DNA from: Microbacterium murale
Lineage (GTDB): Bacteria; Actinomycetota; Actinomycetes; Actinomycetales; Microbacteriaceae
Length of the DNA: 64,000 bases
Assembly: GCF_030815955.1 (NCBI RefSeq)
Contig: NZ_JAUSXK010000001.1
Span: 62,001-126,000 of the forward strand
Reading direction: 5' to 3'
The notes beneath the pieces were generated by a model. It worked only from the letters and a program-made list of their open reading frames with translations. It was not told the origin of the DNA and did no database searches. Below, piece by piece: positions 47,667-56,974 of the stretch. The position numbers were made by a program, and so were the translations under genes. Positions within the stretch are counted from its first letter, which is position 1. The number at the start of each line of letters is the position of its first letter.

Positions 47667-48365
47667 TTAACCCCGGTCGGGCCGGGGTCCTGTGATTGCC
47701 GAGCCGATCCGCAGGTGTGTCGCACCTGCGGCGATCGCCTCGGCGAAATCGCCGGTCATGCCGGCGGAGATCCATGTGGCCTCCGCATCGACCGACCGGA
47801 TGGCATCAGCGACGTCGTTCAGTCGTGCGAAGGCGGATGCCGGATCCTCATCGAGCGGCGCGACGCCCATGACCCCCCGCAGTCGCAGGGACGGCAGCGT
47901 CAGGATGTGTTCGGCGAGACGCGGCGCATCCACAGGTACGACGCCACCGCGACCGGCATCGTCCGTGAGGTTGACCTGCACGAGTACATCGAGCACATCG
48001 TGATCCGCCTCACCCGCCGCTCTGTGCAGCGCATCTGCGAGCTTGGCACGGTCGACCGAATGCACGGCATCCGCGTTGCGTCGGATGGACGCAGCCTTGT
48101 TGGTCTGCGCCTGCCCGATGAAATGCCAGCGCAGCCCATCGAGCGCGTCAGCCCCGTTCAGCTCGGCTCTCTTCGCCTCGAGTTCCTGTTGCCGATTCTC
48201 GCCGACATCACGGACACCGAGGGCGTGCAGTTCTCGTACGAGGGATGCCGGATGGAACTTCGTCACCACGATGCGGGTGATCTCCGTGACGTCGCGTCCT
48301 GCGGTACGCGCGGCATCCGCGATCTGCGAATCGATCGCGGACAGCCGCGCAGCAAGGTCGGTCAA
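47667..48365 (-). CDS. yggS: PLP homeostasis protein YggS family
   Basis: 232-aa single-domain PLP-binding protein of the PLPBP family, which keeps free pyridoxal phosphate in balance. Visible: [18 protein letters not shown] with the PLP lysine near 36, [37 protein letters not shown] and MGVAPL, then [13 protein letters not shown]. It has a TTG start with AGGAG 4-5 bases upstream, 7 bases after the ftsZ stop. Commonly placed between ftsZ and sepF in actinobacteria. Confidence 0.93.
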   Translation of the reverse strand: MTDLAARLSAIDSQIADAARTAGRDVTEITRIVVTKFHPASLVRELHALGVRDVGENRQQELEAKRAELNGADALDGLRWHFIGQAQTNKAASIRRNADAVHSVDRAKLADALHRAAGEADHDVLDVLVQVNLTDDAGRGGVVPVDAPRLAEHILTLPSLRLRGVMGVAPLDEDPASAFARLNDVADAIRSVDAEATWISAGMTGDFAEAIAAGATHLRIGSAITGPRPDRG

Positions 48366-48372
48366 GGCGCTC

Positions 48373-49524
48373 CTACTTCAGGAACTCAGGAATGTCGATG
48401 TCGTCATCAGCGAATGCAGGCTCCAGGCTCGTCGCCGCGACACGCGGTGCCGGCACCGGGGCCTCGTTCTGCTTCTGCTCGACGGCAGGCGCCTCCGAGT
48501 CATCGGACAGGGAGACCTCGGGCAGAGTCTCTGCCGTCGGTCGCGAGACGACCATCGGGTCGAGTCGAAGCGACGGTCCCCCGCCGTCGAAGCCGGCAGC
48601 GATCACCGTGACGCGTACCTCGTCGCCGAGCGTGTCGTCGATGACCGTACCGAAGATGATGTTCGCCTCGGGGTGCGCTGCTTCCTTGACGAGGTCGGCA
48701 GCGTCGTGAATCTCGAAGATACCGAGGTTCGAACCACCCTGGATCGAGAGCAGCACACCGTGCGCACCCTCGATGGATGCCTCCAGCAGGGGCGATTCGA
48801 CGGCGAGTTCGGCGGCCTTGATCGCGCGATCGGCGCCGCGCGCGGAGCCGATGCCCATCAATGCGGACCCGGCACCCTGCATGACCGACTTGACGTCGGC
48901 GAAGTCGAGGTTGATGAGACCGGGGGTGGTGATCAGGTCGGTGATGCCCTGCACACCGGCGAGGAGGACCTGGTCGGCCGTGGCGAACGCCTCGATCATC
49001 GAGATGCCGCGGTCGCTGATCTCCAGCAGCCGATCGTTGGGCACCACGATGAGGGTGTCGACCTCTTCCTTCAGCTTGGAGACGCCGGCCTCAGCCTGGC
49101 TCTGACGGCGGCGACCCTCGAACGAGAACGGCTTGGTGACGACGCCGATGGTGAGCGCGCCGATCGACTTCGCGATCCGTGCGACGACCGGGGCGCCGCC
49201 GGTGCCGGTTCCGCCGCCCTCACCCGCGGTGACGAAGACCATGTCGGCGCCGGTGAGCGCCTGCTCGATCTCTTCGGCGTGATCCTCGGCAGCACGACGA
49301 CCGACCTCGGGGTCGGCGCCTGCGCCGAGACCGCGGGTCAGCTCTCGGCCCACATCGAGCTTGACGTCGGCGTCGCTCATGAGCAGCGCCTGCGCGTCAG
49401 TGTTGACAGCGATGAACTCGACCCCACGAAGGCCGAGATCGATCATGCGATTGACGGCGTTGACGCCGCCACCGCCGACGCCGACGACCTTGATCACGGC
49501 GAGGTAGTTCTGGTTCTGGCTCAT
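48373..49524 (-). CDS. ftsZ: Cell division protein FtsZ
   Basis: 383-aa tubulin-like GTPase forming the Z ring. The GTP-binding signature [13 protein letters not shown] lies near residue 103, [15 protein letters not shown] at the N-terminus, and the T7 loop [11 protein letters not shown] near 205 supplies the catalytic aspartate. After a variable acidic linker, the C-terminal partner-binding peptide is [11 protein letters not shown] at the very end. GGAGG lies 6 bases before ATG 49524. Unlike most dcw neighbours it is preceded by a 200-base gap with its own promoter-like region. Confidence 0.99.
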   Translation of the reverse strand: MSQNQNYLAVIKVVGVGGGGVNAVNRMIDLGLRGVEFIAVNTDAQALLMSDADVKLDVGRELTRGLGAGADPEVGRRAAEDHAEEIEQALTGADMVFVTAGEGGGTGTGGAPVVARIAKSIGALTIGVVTKPFSFEGRRRQSQAEAGVSKLKEEVDTLIVVPNDRLLEISDRGISMIEAFATADQVLLAGVQGITDLITTPGLINLDFADVKSVMQGAGSALMGIGSARGADRAIKAAELAVESPLLEASIEGAHGVLLSIQGGSNLGIFEIHDAADLVKEAAHPEANIIFGTVIDDTLGDEVRVTVIAAGFDGGGPSLRLDPMVVSRPTAETLPEVSLSDDSEAPAVEQKQNEAPVPAPRVAATSLEPAFADDDIDIPEFLK

Positions 49525-49724
49525 GGCCGGCCTCCGATGTGTTGAGCCTGGAAACGAATGTGAACCTTAAACCTCAACTAGAGGTGTAAAGTATTTCCCG
49601 GTATTGCGTTCTCTTGATCGAAGGTATGCGCCGCAAGGCCCGGCGGGCGCAACGACACGGGCGTGTCGCCGCTTTGGCGTACGAGAACGCGTGCGAAGCG
49701 ACGGAGCGGGGCTATGACCGCGAC
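49525..49724. other. ftsQ-ftsZ intergenic region with an AT-rich palindrome and a GC hairpin
   Basis: 200 bases without a gene. Next to ftsQ is a small hairpin CGACAC (49653-49658) GGGC GTGTCG (49663-49668). Nearer ftsZ an AT-rich stretch (about 49560-49600) includes a palindrome ACCTC-AACTA-GAGGT (49571-49585). The region is likely the ftsZ promoter with a possible operator and an attenuator after ftsQ; no -35/-10 pair is convincing. Confidence 0.4.
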
Positions 49725-50678
49725 TCAGCCCGCGACGACGACGTCGGGAGAGGACACGTCGATCTCGTGCGCGGCGGGATTCGCCAGCATCGCGGTCGCC
49801 AACACCCTGGCCTTGTAGACGGAACGATCTGCGCTCCCCCAGACCACCGTGAGTCCGCTCGAGAGCTTCAGTGTGACGTCATCCAGCGTCGACGCGGAGA
49901 CATCCGTGACCATGCTCCGCACATCGGCGGGCAGCGACCGCACGACCAGTCCGACCGACTCGAACGCATCGGATTCGATGCCGCCGTCGACGGTTATCAC
50001 CGGCTGCCCTTCCGGACGATCCGGCGTCGTCGACAGGGCGACTCCTGCGGCGTCGACGAGGGTGAAGCCGGCGCCGGATTCGATCACTCCGATCGGGGTG
50101 CGCTCCACGATACGAACCACCAGATCGTGCGGCGGCTTGGCTTCGAGCGCATAGGTCTCGATCAGTGGGAACGCGATGAGCGCCGCCTTGACCTCGCTCT
50201 CGCTGATGAGTGCAAGCGGCGTTCCGAGTTGGTCGTCCAGCGCCGCCTCCACGGATGCCGCATCCAGCGTCGATGCCCCGGCGACCGTGATCTTCTCGAC
50301 GGCGAACAGCGGACTGTACGCCGCCGCGACGCTTCCGCCGATCAACAGGACGACCGCCCCGATCGCGCAGAGCCAGATCAGACGACTGCGGCGCGAGCGC
50401 TGCGTGAAACGACGGATCTCCGCGCGGAGGGCCTTGCGACGGGCGCGGGCAGCCCGCCAGACGTCGCCGGCGGTGAGACCGTCCGATGATTCGGGTTCAG
50501 CACCCGCGGCATCCGCTCGCTCGTCCTCGACGCTCCCGATCGCAACGACCGGTTCGGCCGCCGACGATGCAGCGACAGCCGGATCCGCGCCCTCGTCGCG
50601 CACGCGATGAGAAGAGCGACCAGATGCAGGCTTCGTCTGCTGCTCCGGCGGAGTGGGAAGCGGGGCCGGGCGACGCAT
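49725..50678 (-). CDS. ftsQ: Cell division protein FtsQ
   Basis: 317-aa bitopic protein of the divisome. A long hydrophilic N-terminus (about 100 residues, ending in basic RRFTQRSRRSRL) precedes one membrane helix (LIWLCAIGAVVLLIGGSVAAAY) and the POTRA domain (FAVEKITVAGASTLDAASVEAAL), then the beta domain with TPIGVIESGAGFTLVDAAGVAL. It links the early Z ring to the septal wall synthases. It starts 3 bases after murC on the same strand. Confidence 0.94.
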   Translation of the reverse strand: MRRPAPLPTPPEQQTKPASGRSSHRVRDEGADPAVAASSAAEPVVAIGSVEDERADAAGAEPESSDGLTAGDVWRAARARRKALRAEIRRFTQRSRRSRLIWLCAIGAVVLLIGGSVAAAYSPLFAVEKITVAGASTLDAASVEAALDDQLGTPLALISESEVKAALIAFPLIETYALEAKPPHDLVVRIVERTPIGVIESGAGFTLVDAAGVALSTTPDRPEGQPVITVDGGIESDAFESVGLVVRSLPADVRSMVTDVSASTLDDVTLKLSSGLTVVWGSADRSVYKARVLATAMLANPAAHEIDVSSPDVVVAG

Positions 50679-50681
50679 CGA

Positions 50682-52082
50682 TCAGACCCCGGTCGTCCGC
50701 CGCAGCGATTCGAGCACCTGCGGGATGATCAGGTAGACGTTTCCGCATCCGAGCGTGATGACGTAGTCGCCCTCGCGCGCGACGGTCGCGGTGTAGTCGG
50801 CGGCCTCCTGCCAGTCGACGACGTAGTGCACGTGCTCCTGGTCGCTGAACGCGTCACTGACGAGCGCACCTGTGACCCCGGGGACCGGATCTTCACGTGC
50901 ACCGTAGACGTCGAGCATGACGGTGTGATCGGCGTAAGTCTCGAGAACCTCAGCGAACTCGCGGTACATGTGCTGCGTGCGCGAGTAGGTGTGAGGCTGC
51001 TGGATCGCGATGAGCCGCCCGTCGCCGACGACACTGCGCGCCGCTTCCAGCGCGGCCTTCACCTCAGTGGGGTGATGGGCGTAGTCGTCGAACACGCTCA
51101 CACCGCGCTCGACTCCATGGAGTTCGAACCGGCGCACCGTCCCCGCGAAGTCTTCGACGGCGCGCACTGCGTCAGCGAGATCATGGCCGAGCGTCAGGAG
51201 CACCGCCACAGCGCCCGCCGCGTTGATCGCGTTGTGCTCGCCCGGTACGACCAGCTGCAGACGCTCGCTCCGTCCCTGATATGTGAGGGTGGCGGCCACG
51301 GGGCCGGCGGTGGAGACATCAGTCAGACGCACGTCGGCGTCAGCGGCGACGCCGAAACCGATCACGTTCGGATGCGACAGTCCTGCCCTCACCCGGAGAG
51401 CGCCTGGATCGTCGCTGGAGATCACCACGGCTTCGCTCGCCGCGTCCGCGAAGCGGATGAACGCGTCGTGGAAGGCGTCATCCGATCCGTAGTGGTCGAG
51501 GTGGTCCGGGTCGACATTCGTGATCAGGGCGATCGCCGTGTCGTACAGCAGGAACGTGCCGTCGGACTCATCGGCCTCGACGACGAAGAGGTCATCCGCG
51601 CCAGTCGCGCTGGATGTGCCCAGCTGCTCGATCACGCCGCCGTTGACGAAGTTCGGGTCGGCGCCGAGTGACTGCAACGCCGTGACGATCATTCCGGTCG
51701 ATGTCGTCTTGCCGTGCGCGCCGGCGACGGAGACCAGGCGTCGCGCGCCGATGAGCCAGTGCAGCGCCTGCGAGCGGTGGATGACATGCAGGCCGCGTTC
51801 TTTGGCGGTGACGAACTCGGGGTTCTCCGGCCAGATCGCACCGGTGTGGACGACGGTGTCGGCGTCGCCGAGGTGCGCCGCATCGTGACCGACGTGCACG
51901 GTGGCGCCGGCGGCGGCGAGCGACCGCAGCGCGTCGCTGTCGGCCCGATCGGATCCGGACACGCGAATGCCTGCATCGAGGAACATCTTCGCGAGTCCGC
52001 TCATACCGGATCCGCCGATCCCGATGAAGTGGGCAGCGGTGATGGAGTCCGGGATCGGGAGGGAGAGGTCAGGTCTGATCAT
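50682..52082 (-). CDS. murC: UDP-N-acetylmuramate-L-alanine ligase
   Basis: First amino-acid ligase of peptidoglycan precursor synthesis, joining L-Ala (or Gly in some Microbacteriaceae) to UDP-MurNAc. 466 aa. N-terminal UDP-binding Rossmann motif [16 protein letters not shown]-binding [10 protein letters not shown] near residue 117, [18 protein letters not shown] and [10 protein letters not shown]. It starts 12 bases after murG. Which amino acid is used cannot be told from the sequence. Confidence 0.97.
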   Translation of the reverse strand: MIRPDLSLPIPDSITAAHFIGIGGSGMSGLAKMFLDAGIRVSGSDRADSDALRSLAAAGATVHVGHDAAHLGDADTVVHTGAIWPENPEFVTAKERGLHVIHRSQALHWLIGARRLVSVAGAHGKTTSTGMIVTALQSLGADPNFVNGGVIEQLGTSSATGADDLFVVEADESDGTFLLYDTAIALITNVDPDHLDHYGSDDAFHDAFIRFADAASEAVVISSDDPGALRVRAGLSHPNVIGFGVAADADVRLTDVSTAGPVAATLTYQGRSERLQLVVPGEHNAINAAGAVAVLLTLGHDLADAVRAVEDFAGTVRRFELHGVERGVSVFDDYAHHPTEVKAALEAARSVVGDGRLIAIQQPHTYSRTQHMYREFAEVLETYADHTVMLDVYGAREDPVPGVTGALVSDAFSDQEHVHYVVDWQEAADYTATVAREGDYVITLGCGNVYLIIPQVLESLRRTTGV

Positions 52083-52094
52083 GTCCTGTCCATC

Positions 52095-53174
52095 CTAATT
52101 CGCGGGCCTGAGCGCACGGTCGATCATCGCGATGACGTTCTCCGTGCCGGTACGTGTGCCGACATGCTGAGCGGCAGCCGCCATCCGGTCTGAGCGCGCG
52201 GTGTCGGTCAGCAACGGCACGATGACGTCACGGACGGTGTCACCTGTGAAGCCGCCGTCGTCCAACAGGATCGCGGCTCCCGCGGCGACCGCTGATGCGG
52301 CGTTGAGTCGCTGCTCTCCGTTTCCGACCGCGTACGGCACATACACCGCGGGGATACCGAGCGCGCTGACCTCGCTGACGGTGGCGGAACCGGCGCGCGA
52401 GACGATCAGATCAGCAAGCGCGAACGCCAGATCCATCCGGTCGACGTAGCGACGCACGGCGTACCCGGGCACCTCGGGATCCTTGAGCTCGCTGCGCTCT
52501 CCCGTCACATGCAGCAGCTGCCATCCTGCTGCGAGCACGTCGCCCCAGGAGTCTGCAAGTGCCTCGTTCAGACGCTGCGCACCGAGCGAGCCCCCGAAGA
52601 CCAGCAGCACGGGCCGAGTGGCGTCGAGGTCGAAATACGCTGCGGCCTCCGAGCGGGTCGCAGCACGGTCGAGATCGACGATCTCGCGTCGCAACGGCAT
52701 CCCGACCACTTCGGCGCCCTTGAGCGGGGTTCCTTCGAAGGCGACACCGATTCCCGCGGCACGCCGGGCGCCCAGCACATTGGCCAGTCCCGGCTTCGCG
52801 TTGGCCTCGTGCACGACGAACGGCACGTGCTCTCTGCGTGCGGCGAGGTAGGCCGGTGCCGACGCGTAACCGCCGAAGCCGACGACGACATCCACGCGGT
52901 GTTCGCGGATGTGCGCGCGCACCTGCGCGATCGCCTTCCGGAATCGTCCGGGGAACGCGAGCGCCTGCTTGTTCGGTCGCCGAGGGAAGGGCACCTTGTC
53001 GACGATCAGGAGGTCGTAGCCCCGCTCTGGAACGAGCCGTGCCTCCAATCCCTCCTTCGTGCCGAGCACGAGGACGGTACACTCCGGGTCGCGCTCACGC
53101 AGCGAATCGGCGACGGCGAGCAGCGGGTTGACGTGGCCGGCGGTGCCGCCGCCGGCAAGGAGGTACGTGGTCAC
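52095..53174 (-). CDS. murG: Undecaprenyldiphospho-muramoylpentapeptide GlcNAc transferase
   Basis: Peripheral membrane glycosyltransferase turning lipid I into lipid II. 359 aa. Glycine-rich N-terminal motif LLAGGGTAGHVNPLLAV, then VVGFGGYASAPAYLA and HEANAKPGLAN; the C-terminal half has VFGGSLGAQRLNEA and the UDP-sugar-binding VSRAGSATVSEVSALGIPAVYVPY. GTG 53174 overlaps the ftsW stop as GTGA. Confidence 0.97.
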   Translation of the reverse strand: MTTYLLAGGGTAGHVNPLLAVADSLRERDPECTVLVLGTKEGLEARLVPERGYDLLIVDKVPFPRRPNKQALAFPGRFRKAIAQVRAHIREHRVDVVVGFGGYASAPAYLAARREHVPFVVHEANAKPGLANVLGARRAAGIGVAFEGTPLKGAEVVGMPLRREIVDLDRAATRSEAAAYFDLDATRPVLLVFGGSLGAQRLNEALADSWGDVLAAGWQLLHVTGERSELKDPEVPGYAVRRYVDRMDLAFALADLIVSRAGSATVSEVSALGIPAVYVPYAVGNGEQRLNAASAVAAGAAILLDDGGFTGDTVRDVIVPLLTDTARSDRMAAAAQHVGTRTGTENVIAMIDRALRPAN

Positions 53175-54358
53175 CTGGTGACTTTACCCCGCGAGGATGC
53201 GGGGATCGTGCGAGCGAAAGCGAGCAGCACGCCGCAGGCCAGCAGCACAGCGAGCAGCGCCGTACCGCCCTGGGACATGAACGGGAGCGGCACGCCCAAC
53301 ACCGGGAAGACGCCGATGACGACACCGATGTTGATGAGCGCCTGACCGAGGATCCAGACGGTGATACCGCCGGCCGCAACGCGGATGAACGGGTCCGTCG
53401 TCTTGCGCATGATGTGGAAGGCACCGACGGCGAAGAACGTGAACAGCCCGAGGACCACGAGGCATCCTATGAGCCCGAGTTCTTCGCCGACGATGGCGAA
53501 GATGAAGTCGTTGGCGGCAGCGGGAAGCCAGCCGTACTTCTCCTGCGAGTTGCCGAGACCGAGACCGAAGATCCCACCGTTCGCCATGCCCCACACGGCA
53601 TGGATCGACTGGTAGCAGTCGTTCTCGTAGTTGGTCATGTCGGTGCACACGGCCGAGATGCGCCTCATGCGGTCGGGACTCAGCACGGCGAGGGCGATGA
53701 CTCCGACCACGCCGAGCAGCACCGGGATGATGAACAGGCGCAGTTTGACGCCGGCGAAGAAAAGACAGCCGAGAAGGATGAGCACGAGCACCATGACCGT
53801 GCCGAGGTCGTGCCCGGCCATGACGGTCCCGATCGCCAGCAGGGAGACCGGGATCACAGGGATGAAGACGTGGTGCCAGATGCCGAGCAGTACGCGCTTG
53901 CGCAGAAGCACGTACGCGACCCACAGGGCGATCGCGAGCTTGAGGAACTCCGATGGCTGCAGCGAGAATCCGGCGACGTTGATCCAGTTCCGGTTGCCGT
54001 CGTTCTCGACGCCGATGCCGGGGACGAAGACGAGCAGCTGCAGCATCGTGGCGAGGATGAGGGCAGGCCACGCCATCTTCTTCAGGAAGGCGATGGGCAG
54101 ACGACTGACCAGGAACATCAACGGGATGCCGACGGCGGCGAACATGGCCTGCTTGATGGCGGTGTCCATCACGCCGGACTCCGTCGCGCTGGTGGCGGAG
54201 ATCACCATGATGATCCCGAACACCGTCAACAGCAGCGCGGTGGAGGCGATGAGGACGAACTCGCTCGACGGCGGTGTGAAGATGCGCCCCAGCGAGACGC
54301 GTGCGGCGAGGCCCCGACGCTGCCCTGCCTCAGCGGGTGGGCGGGCTACCTGTGTCAT
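53171..54358 (-). CDS. ftsW: Septal peptidoglycan polymerase FtsW
   Basis: SEDS-family glycosyltransferase that polymerises lipid II at the septum together with FtsI. 395 aa, about ten membrane segments. Typical blocks: NRNWINVAGFSLQPSEFLKLA, MAGHDLGTVMVL, NGGIFGLGLGNSQEKYGWLPAAANDFIFAIVGEELG and PLPFMSQGGTALL. A conserved aspartate (AGHDLG) is the expected catalytic residue. ATG 54358 (MTQVARPPAEAG) has GGGGGAG 6-7 bases upstream and lies within the last 29 bases of murD. Confidence 0.96.
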   Translation of the reverse strand: MTQVARPPAEAGQRRGLAARVSLGRIFTPPSSEFVLIASTALLLTVFGIIMVISATSATESGVMDTAIKQAMFAAVGIPLMFLVSRLPIAFLKKMAWPALILATMLQLLVFVPGIGVENDGNRNWINVAGFSLQPSEFLKLAIALWVAYVLLRKRVLLGIWHHVFIPVIPVSLLAIGTVMAGHDLGTVMVLVLILLGCLFFAGVKLRLFIIPVLLGVVGVIALAVLSPDRMRRISAVCTDMTNYENDCYQSIHAVWGMANGGIFGLGLGNSQEKYGWLPAAANDFIFAIVGEELGLIGCLVVLGLFTFFAVGAFHIMRKTTDPFIRVAAGGITVWILGQALINIGVVIGVFPVLGVPLPFMSQGGTALLAVLLACGVLLAFARTIPASSRGKVTR

Positions 54359-55862
54359 CGGCGCTCCCCCGGTCGATCCACTTGCGCACCGCGTCGGCGA
54401 AACGGTGGCCACGATCCCCGTAGCTGGTGAACTGGTCGAAGGATGCCGCTGCGGGAGCCAGCAGAACTGTTCCCCCGTCATCGGCGATCCCTGCGGCGAG
54501 TTCCACCACGCGGGTCATGACATCTTCAGTCTCGCCAGTGACGACCTCGATCACCGGCACCCCGGGCGCGTGTCGCTCGAATGCCGCGACCACCTCGCCG
54601 CGCTTGACGCCGATCACCAGCGCCGCGCTGGCCGTTCTTCCTGCGTCCGCGACGAGCTCAGACAGGTCGACGCCCTTCAGATCGCCCCCGACGACCCAGA
54701 CGGCGCCTGGGTATGCGCGCAGCGACGAGGCCGCTGCATGGGGATTCGTCGCCTTCGAGTCGTCGACCCAGGTGATCCCGGCGTGACGGGCGATGACCTG
54801 GATGCGATGCTCGTCGAGGCGGAACGACTGCAGGGCGCGTCTGATGGCTTCAGGGGCGGTGCCGAGCGACCGCGCGAGTGCGCTGGCCGCGAGGATGTTC
54901 TCGACGATGTGAGGCGCCGAGAGACCCGCCTCTGCGAGGTCCGCGATCGTCGTGAGCTCGAGCGCGCTGTGCGCCCGGTCGGGGTGGAATGCCCGGTCGG
55001 CCAGGATGCCGTCGACGACTCCGAGATCACTCGGCCCAGGCACTCCGAGATCGAATCCGATCGCGCGCGCCCCCTCGATGACCTCGGCGTCCTCGACCAT
55101 GAGGCGCGTCGCCTCATCGGCTTTGTTGTACACGCAGGCGACGCGGGTGTTCCGGTACACGAACGCCTTCGCGTCTCGATAGGCGGCGGCGCTGCCGTGC
55201 CAGACGAGATGGTCGTCGGCGAGGTTCAGGCACACTGACGCATACGGCACCAGCTCGCCAGCGCTGCTGCTCTGGCCGATGTACCAGAGCTGATGGCTGG
55301 ACAGCTCCACCACGAGCACGTCGAAGCCGGCCGGATCACGCACGGCATCCAGCACCGGGATGCCGATGTTCCCGCACGGTGCAGCGCGCAGGCCGCCTTC
55401 TGCGAGCATGGTCGCGGTGAGCTGAGTCGTCGTGGTCTTGCCGTTCGTGCCGGTGATCAGCACCCATTCCGCCGGTGTGCCGTCCGCGCGCACGACCTTG
55501 TCGCGGACACGCCACGCGAGCTCGACATCACCCCACAGGCCGACATCGGCGTCCTGCGTCCAACGGATGATCGGATGCGACGGTGAGAAGCCGGGAGACG
55601 CGACCACGACCTCGGGGTCGAAGTCCCGCAGTGACTGCGGCACGTGGTCGAGCGCACCGAGTTCGAGACGGGCGCCGATCACCGGCACGAGCCGCTCGTA
55701 CTCCTCGGCCGCCGACTCCGACAGCACCAGCACGTCGGCGCCGAGCTCGGCGAGTGTGTCAGCCGCCGAGAAGCCGGTGACTGACAGCCCGAGGACGGCG
55801 ACCCGCAGACCCTTCCAGTCGGCGTGCCAACTGGTCAAGGTGTCCAGACGAGCTGCACTCAT
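54330..55862 (-). CDS. murD: UDP-N-acetylmuramoylalanine-D-glutamate ligase
   Basis: Adds D-glutamate to UDP-MurNAc-L-Ala in peptidoglycan synthesis. 510 aa, somewhat long. N-terminal UDP-binding AVLGLSVTGFSAAD, ATP-binding TGTNGKTTTTQL near residue 155, CGNIGIPVLDAV, ELSSHQLWYI and DDSKATNPHAAASSL. The ATG overlaps the mraY stop as ATGA. Its C-terminal codons overlap the ftsW start by 29 bases. Confidence 0.96.
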   Translation of the reverse strand: MSAARLDTLTSWHADWKGLRVAVLGLSVTGFSAADTLAELGADVLVLSESAAEEYERLVPVIGARLELGALDHVPQSLRDFDPEVVVASPGFSPSHPIIRWTQDADVGLWGDVELAWRVRDKVVRADGTPAEWVLITGTNGKTTTTQLTATMLAEGGLRAAPCGNIGIPVLDAVRDPAGFDVLVVELSSHQLWYIGQSSSAGELVPYASVCLNLADDHLVWHGSAAAYRDAKAFVYRNTRVACVYNKADEATRLMVEDAEVIEGARAIGFDLGVPGPSDLGVVDGILADRAFHPDRAHSALELTTIADLAEAGLSAPHIVENILAASALARSLGTAPEAIRRALQSFRLDEHRIQVIARHAGITWVDDSKATNPHAAASSLRAYPGAVWVVGGDLKGVDLSELVADAGRTASAALVIGVKRGEVVAAFERHAPGVPVIEVVTGETEDVMTRVVELAAGIADDGGTVLLAPAAASFDQFTSYGDRGHRFADAVRKWIDRGSADDTGSPPTR

Positions 55863-56974
55863 CCGTCCACTCCCGTGAGCCACTCGACGTAGAACAGACC
55901 CACCGCCGAAACTGCGAGGAGACCGGCGATGATCCACAGGCGCACGACGATCGTCATCTCGGACCAGCCGCGCATCTCGAGGTGATGGTGGAACGGGCTC
56001 ATCAGGAACAATCGCTTACCGCGGGTGATCTTGAAGTACAGGCGCTGAACGATGACCGATCCGGAGGACAGCACGAACACACCTGCGATCACGAACAGCA
56101 GCAGCTCGGTACGGGTGAGGATAGCCATCGCCGTGATGACGCCGCCGATCGCCATCGACCCGACATCGCCCATGAAGACTTTGGCCTTCGGGGCGTTCCA
56201 CCAGAGGAATCCGATCAGCCCGGCTGCGAACGATGCCGAGACGATCGCAAGGCTGAAGGGATCACGCACCTCGTAGCAGGCGTCGAGAGCGCCGGTGTCC
56301 ACGCCTGCGCTCGCGCAGGACTGCTTGAACTGCCAGAAGGCGATCAGGCTGTACGCGCCGACGACGAACACGCCGGCACCGGATGCGAGGCCGTCGAGGC
56401 CGTCTGTGAGGTTCACGCTGTTCGAGGTGGCGATGCCGATCACGGCGATCCAGATCAGGTAGGCGATCCAGCCGATGACGACGCCGAAGGCGAACAGGTC
56501 CAGCCACGAGATGTCGCGGAACAGCGAGACGTAGCCGCTGGCGGGCCTCTGACCATACTGATTGGGGAAGTTCAGCGCGACCACGCCGAAAGGGATCATC
56601 ACGACGAGCTGCCCGATCACCTTGCGCCAGCCGGACAGACCGAGGCTGCGCTGGGACTTGACCTTCATGTAGTCGTCGATGAAGCCGACGGCGCCGAAGC
56701 CGACCATGAGCCAGAGCACGAGGATCGCCGACAGCGCGGGCTCGCTGCCGCCGGCGTAGACACCGACGAAGTAGCCGACGATCGTACCGACGATGAAGAT
56801 GAGACCGCCCATGGTCGGCGTGCCGCGTTTGGCTCCGTGGCTCGGATTCGCGATGTCCTCGGGGGTACGGATGACCTGCCCCCAGCCCCAGCGGCGGAAC
56901 AGCCGCAGGAAGACCGGAGTCAGGAACAGAGTGAAGGCGAGCGAAATCGCAGCCGCCATGAGGAGTGATCTCAC
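55859..56974 (-). CDS. mraY: Phospho-N-acetylmuramoyl-pentapeptide transferase
   Basis: Integral membrane enzyme making lipid I from UDP-MurNAc-pentapeptide and undecaprenyl phosphate. 371 aa, ten hydrophobic segments. Catalytic and metal-binding blocks are visible: GFIDDYMKVKSQRSLG, SVNLTDGLDGLASG and SPFHHHLEMRGW. GTG 56974 overlaps the murF stop as GTGA; an ATG five codons in (56959) is an alternative. Confidence 0.97.
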   Translation of the reverse strand: MRSLLMAAAISLAFTLFLTPVFLRLFRRWGWGQVIRTPEDIANPSHGAKRGTPTMGGLIFIVGTIVGYFVGVYAGGSEPALSAILVLWLMVGFGAVGFIDDYMKVKSQRSLGLSGWRKVIGQLVVMIPFGVVALNFPNQYGQRPASGYVSLFRDISWLDLFAFGVVIGWIAYLIWIAVIGIATSNSVNLTDGLDGLASGAGVFVVGAYSLIAFWQFKQSCASAGVDTGALDACYEVRDPFSLAIVSASFAAGLIGFLWWNAPKAKVFMGDVGSMAIGGVITAMAILTRTELLLFVIAGVFVLSSGSVIVQRLYFKITRGKRLFLMSPFHHHLEMRGWSEMTIVVRLWIIAGLLAVSAVGLFYVEWLTGVDG

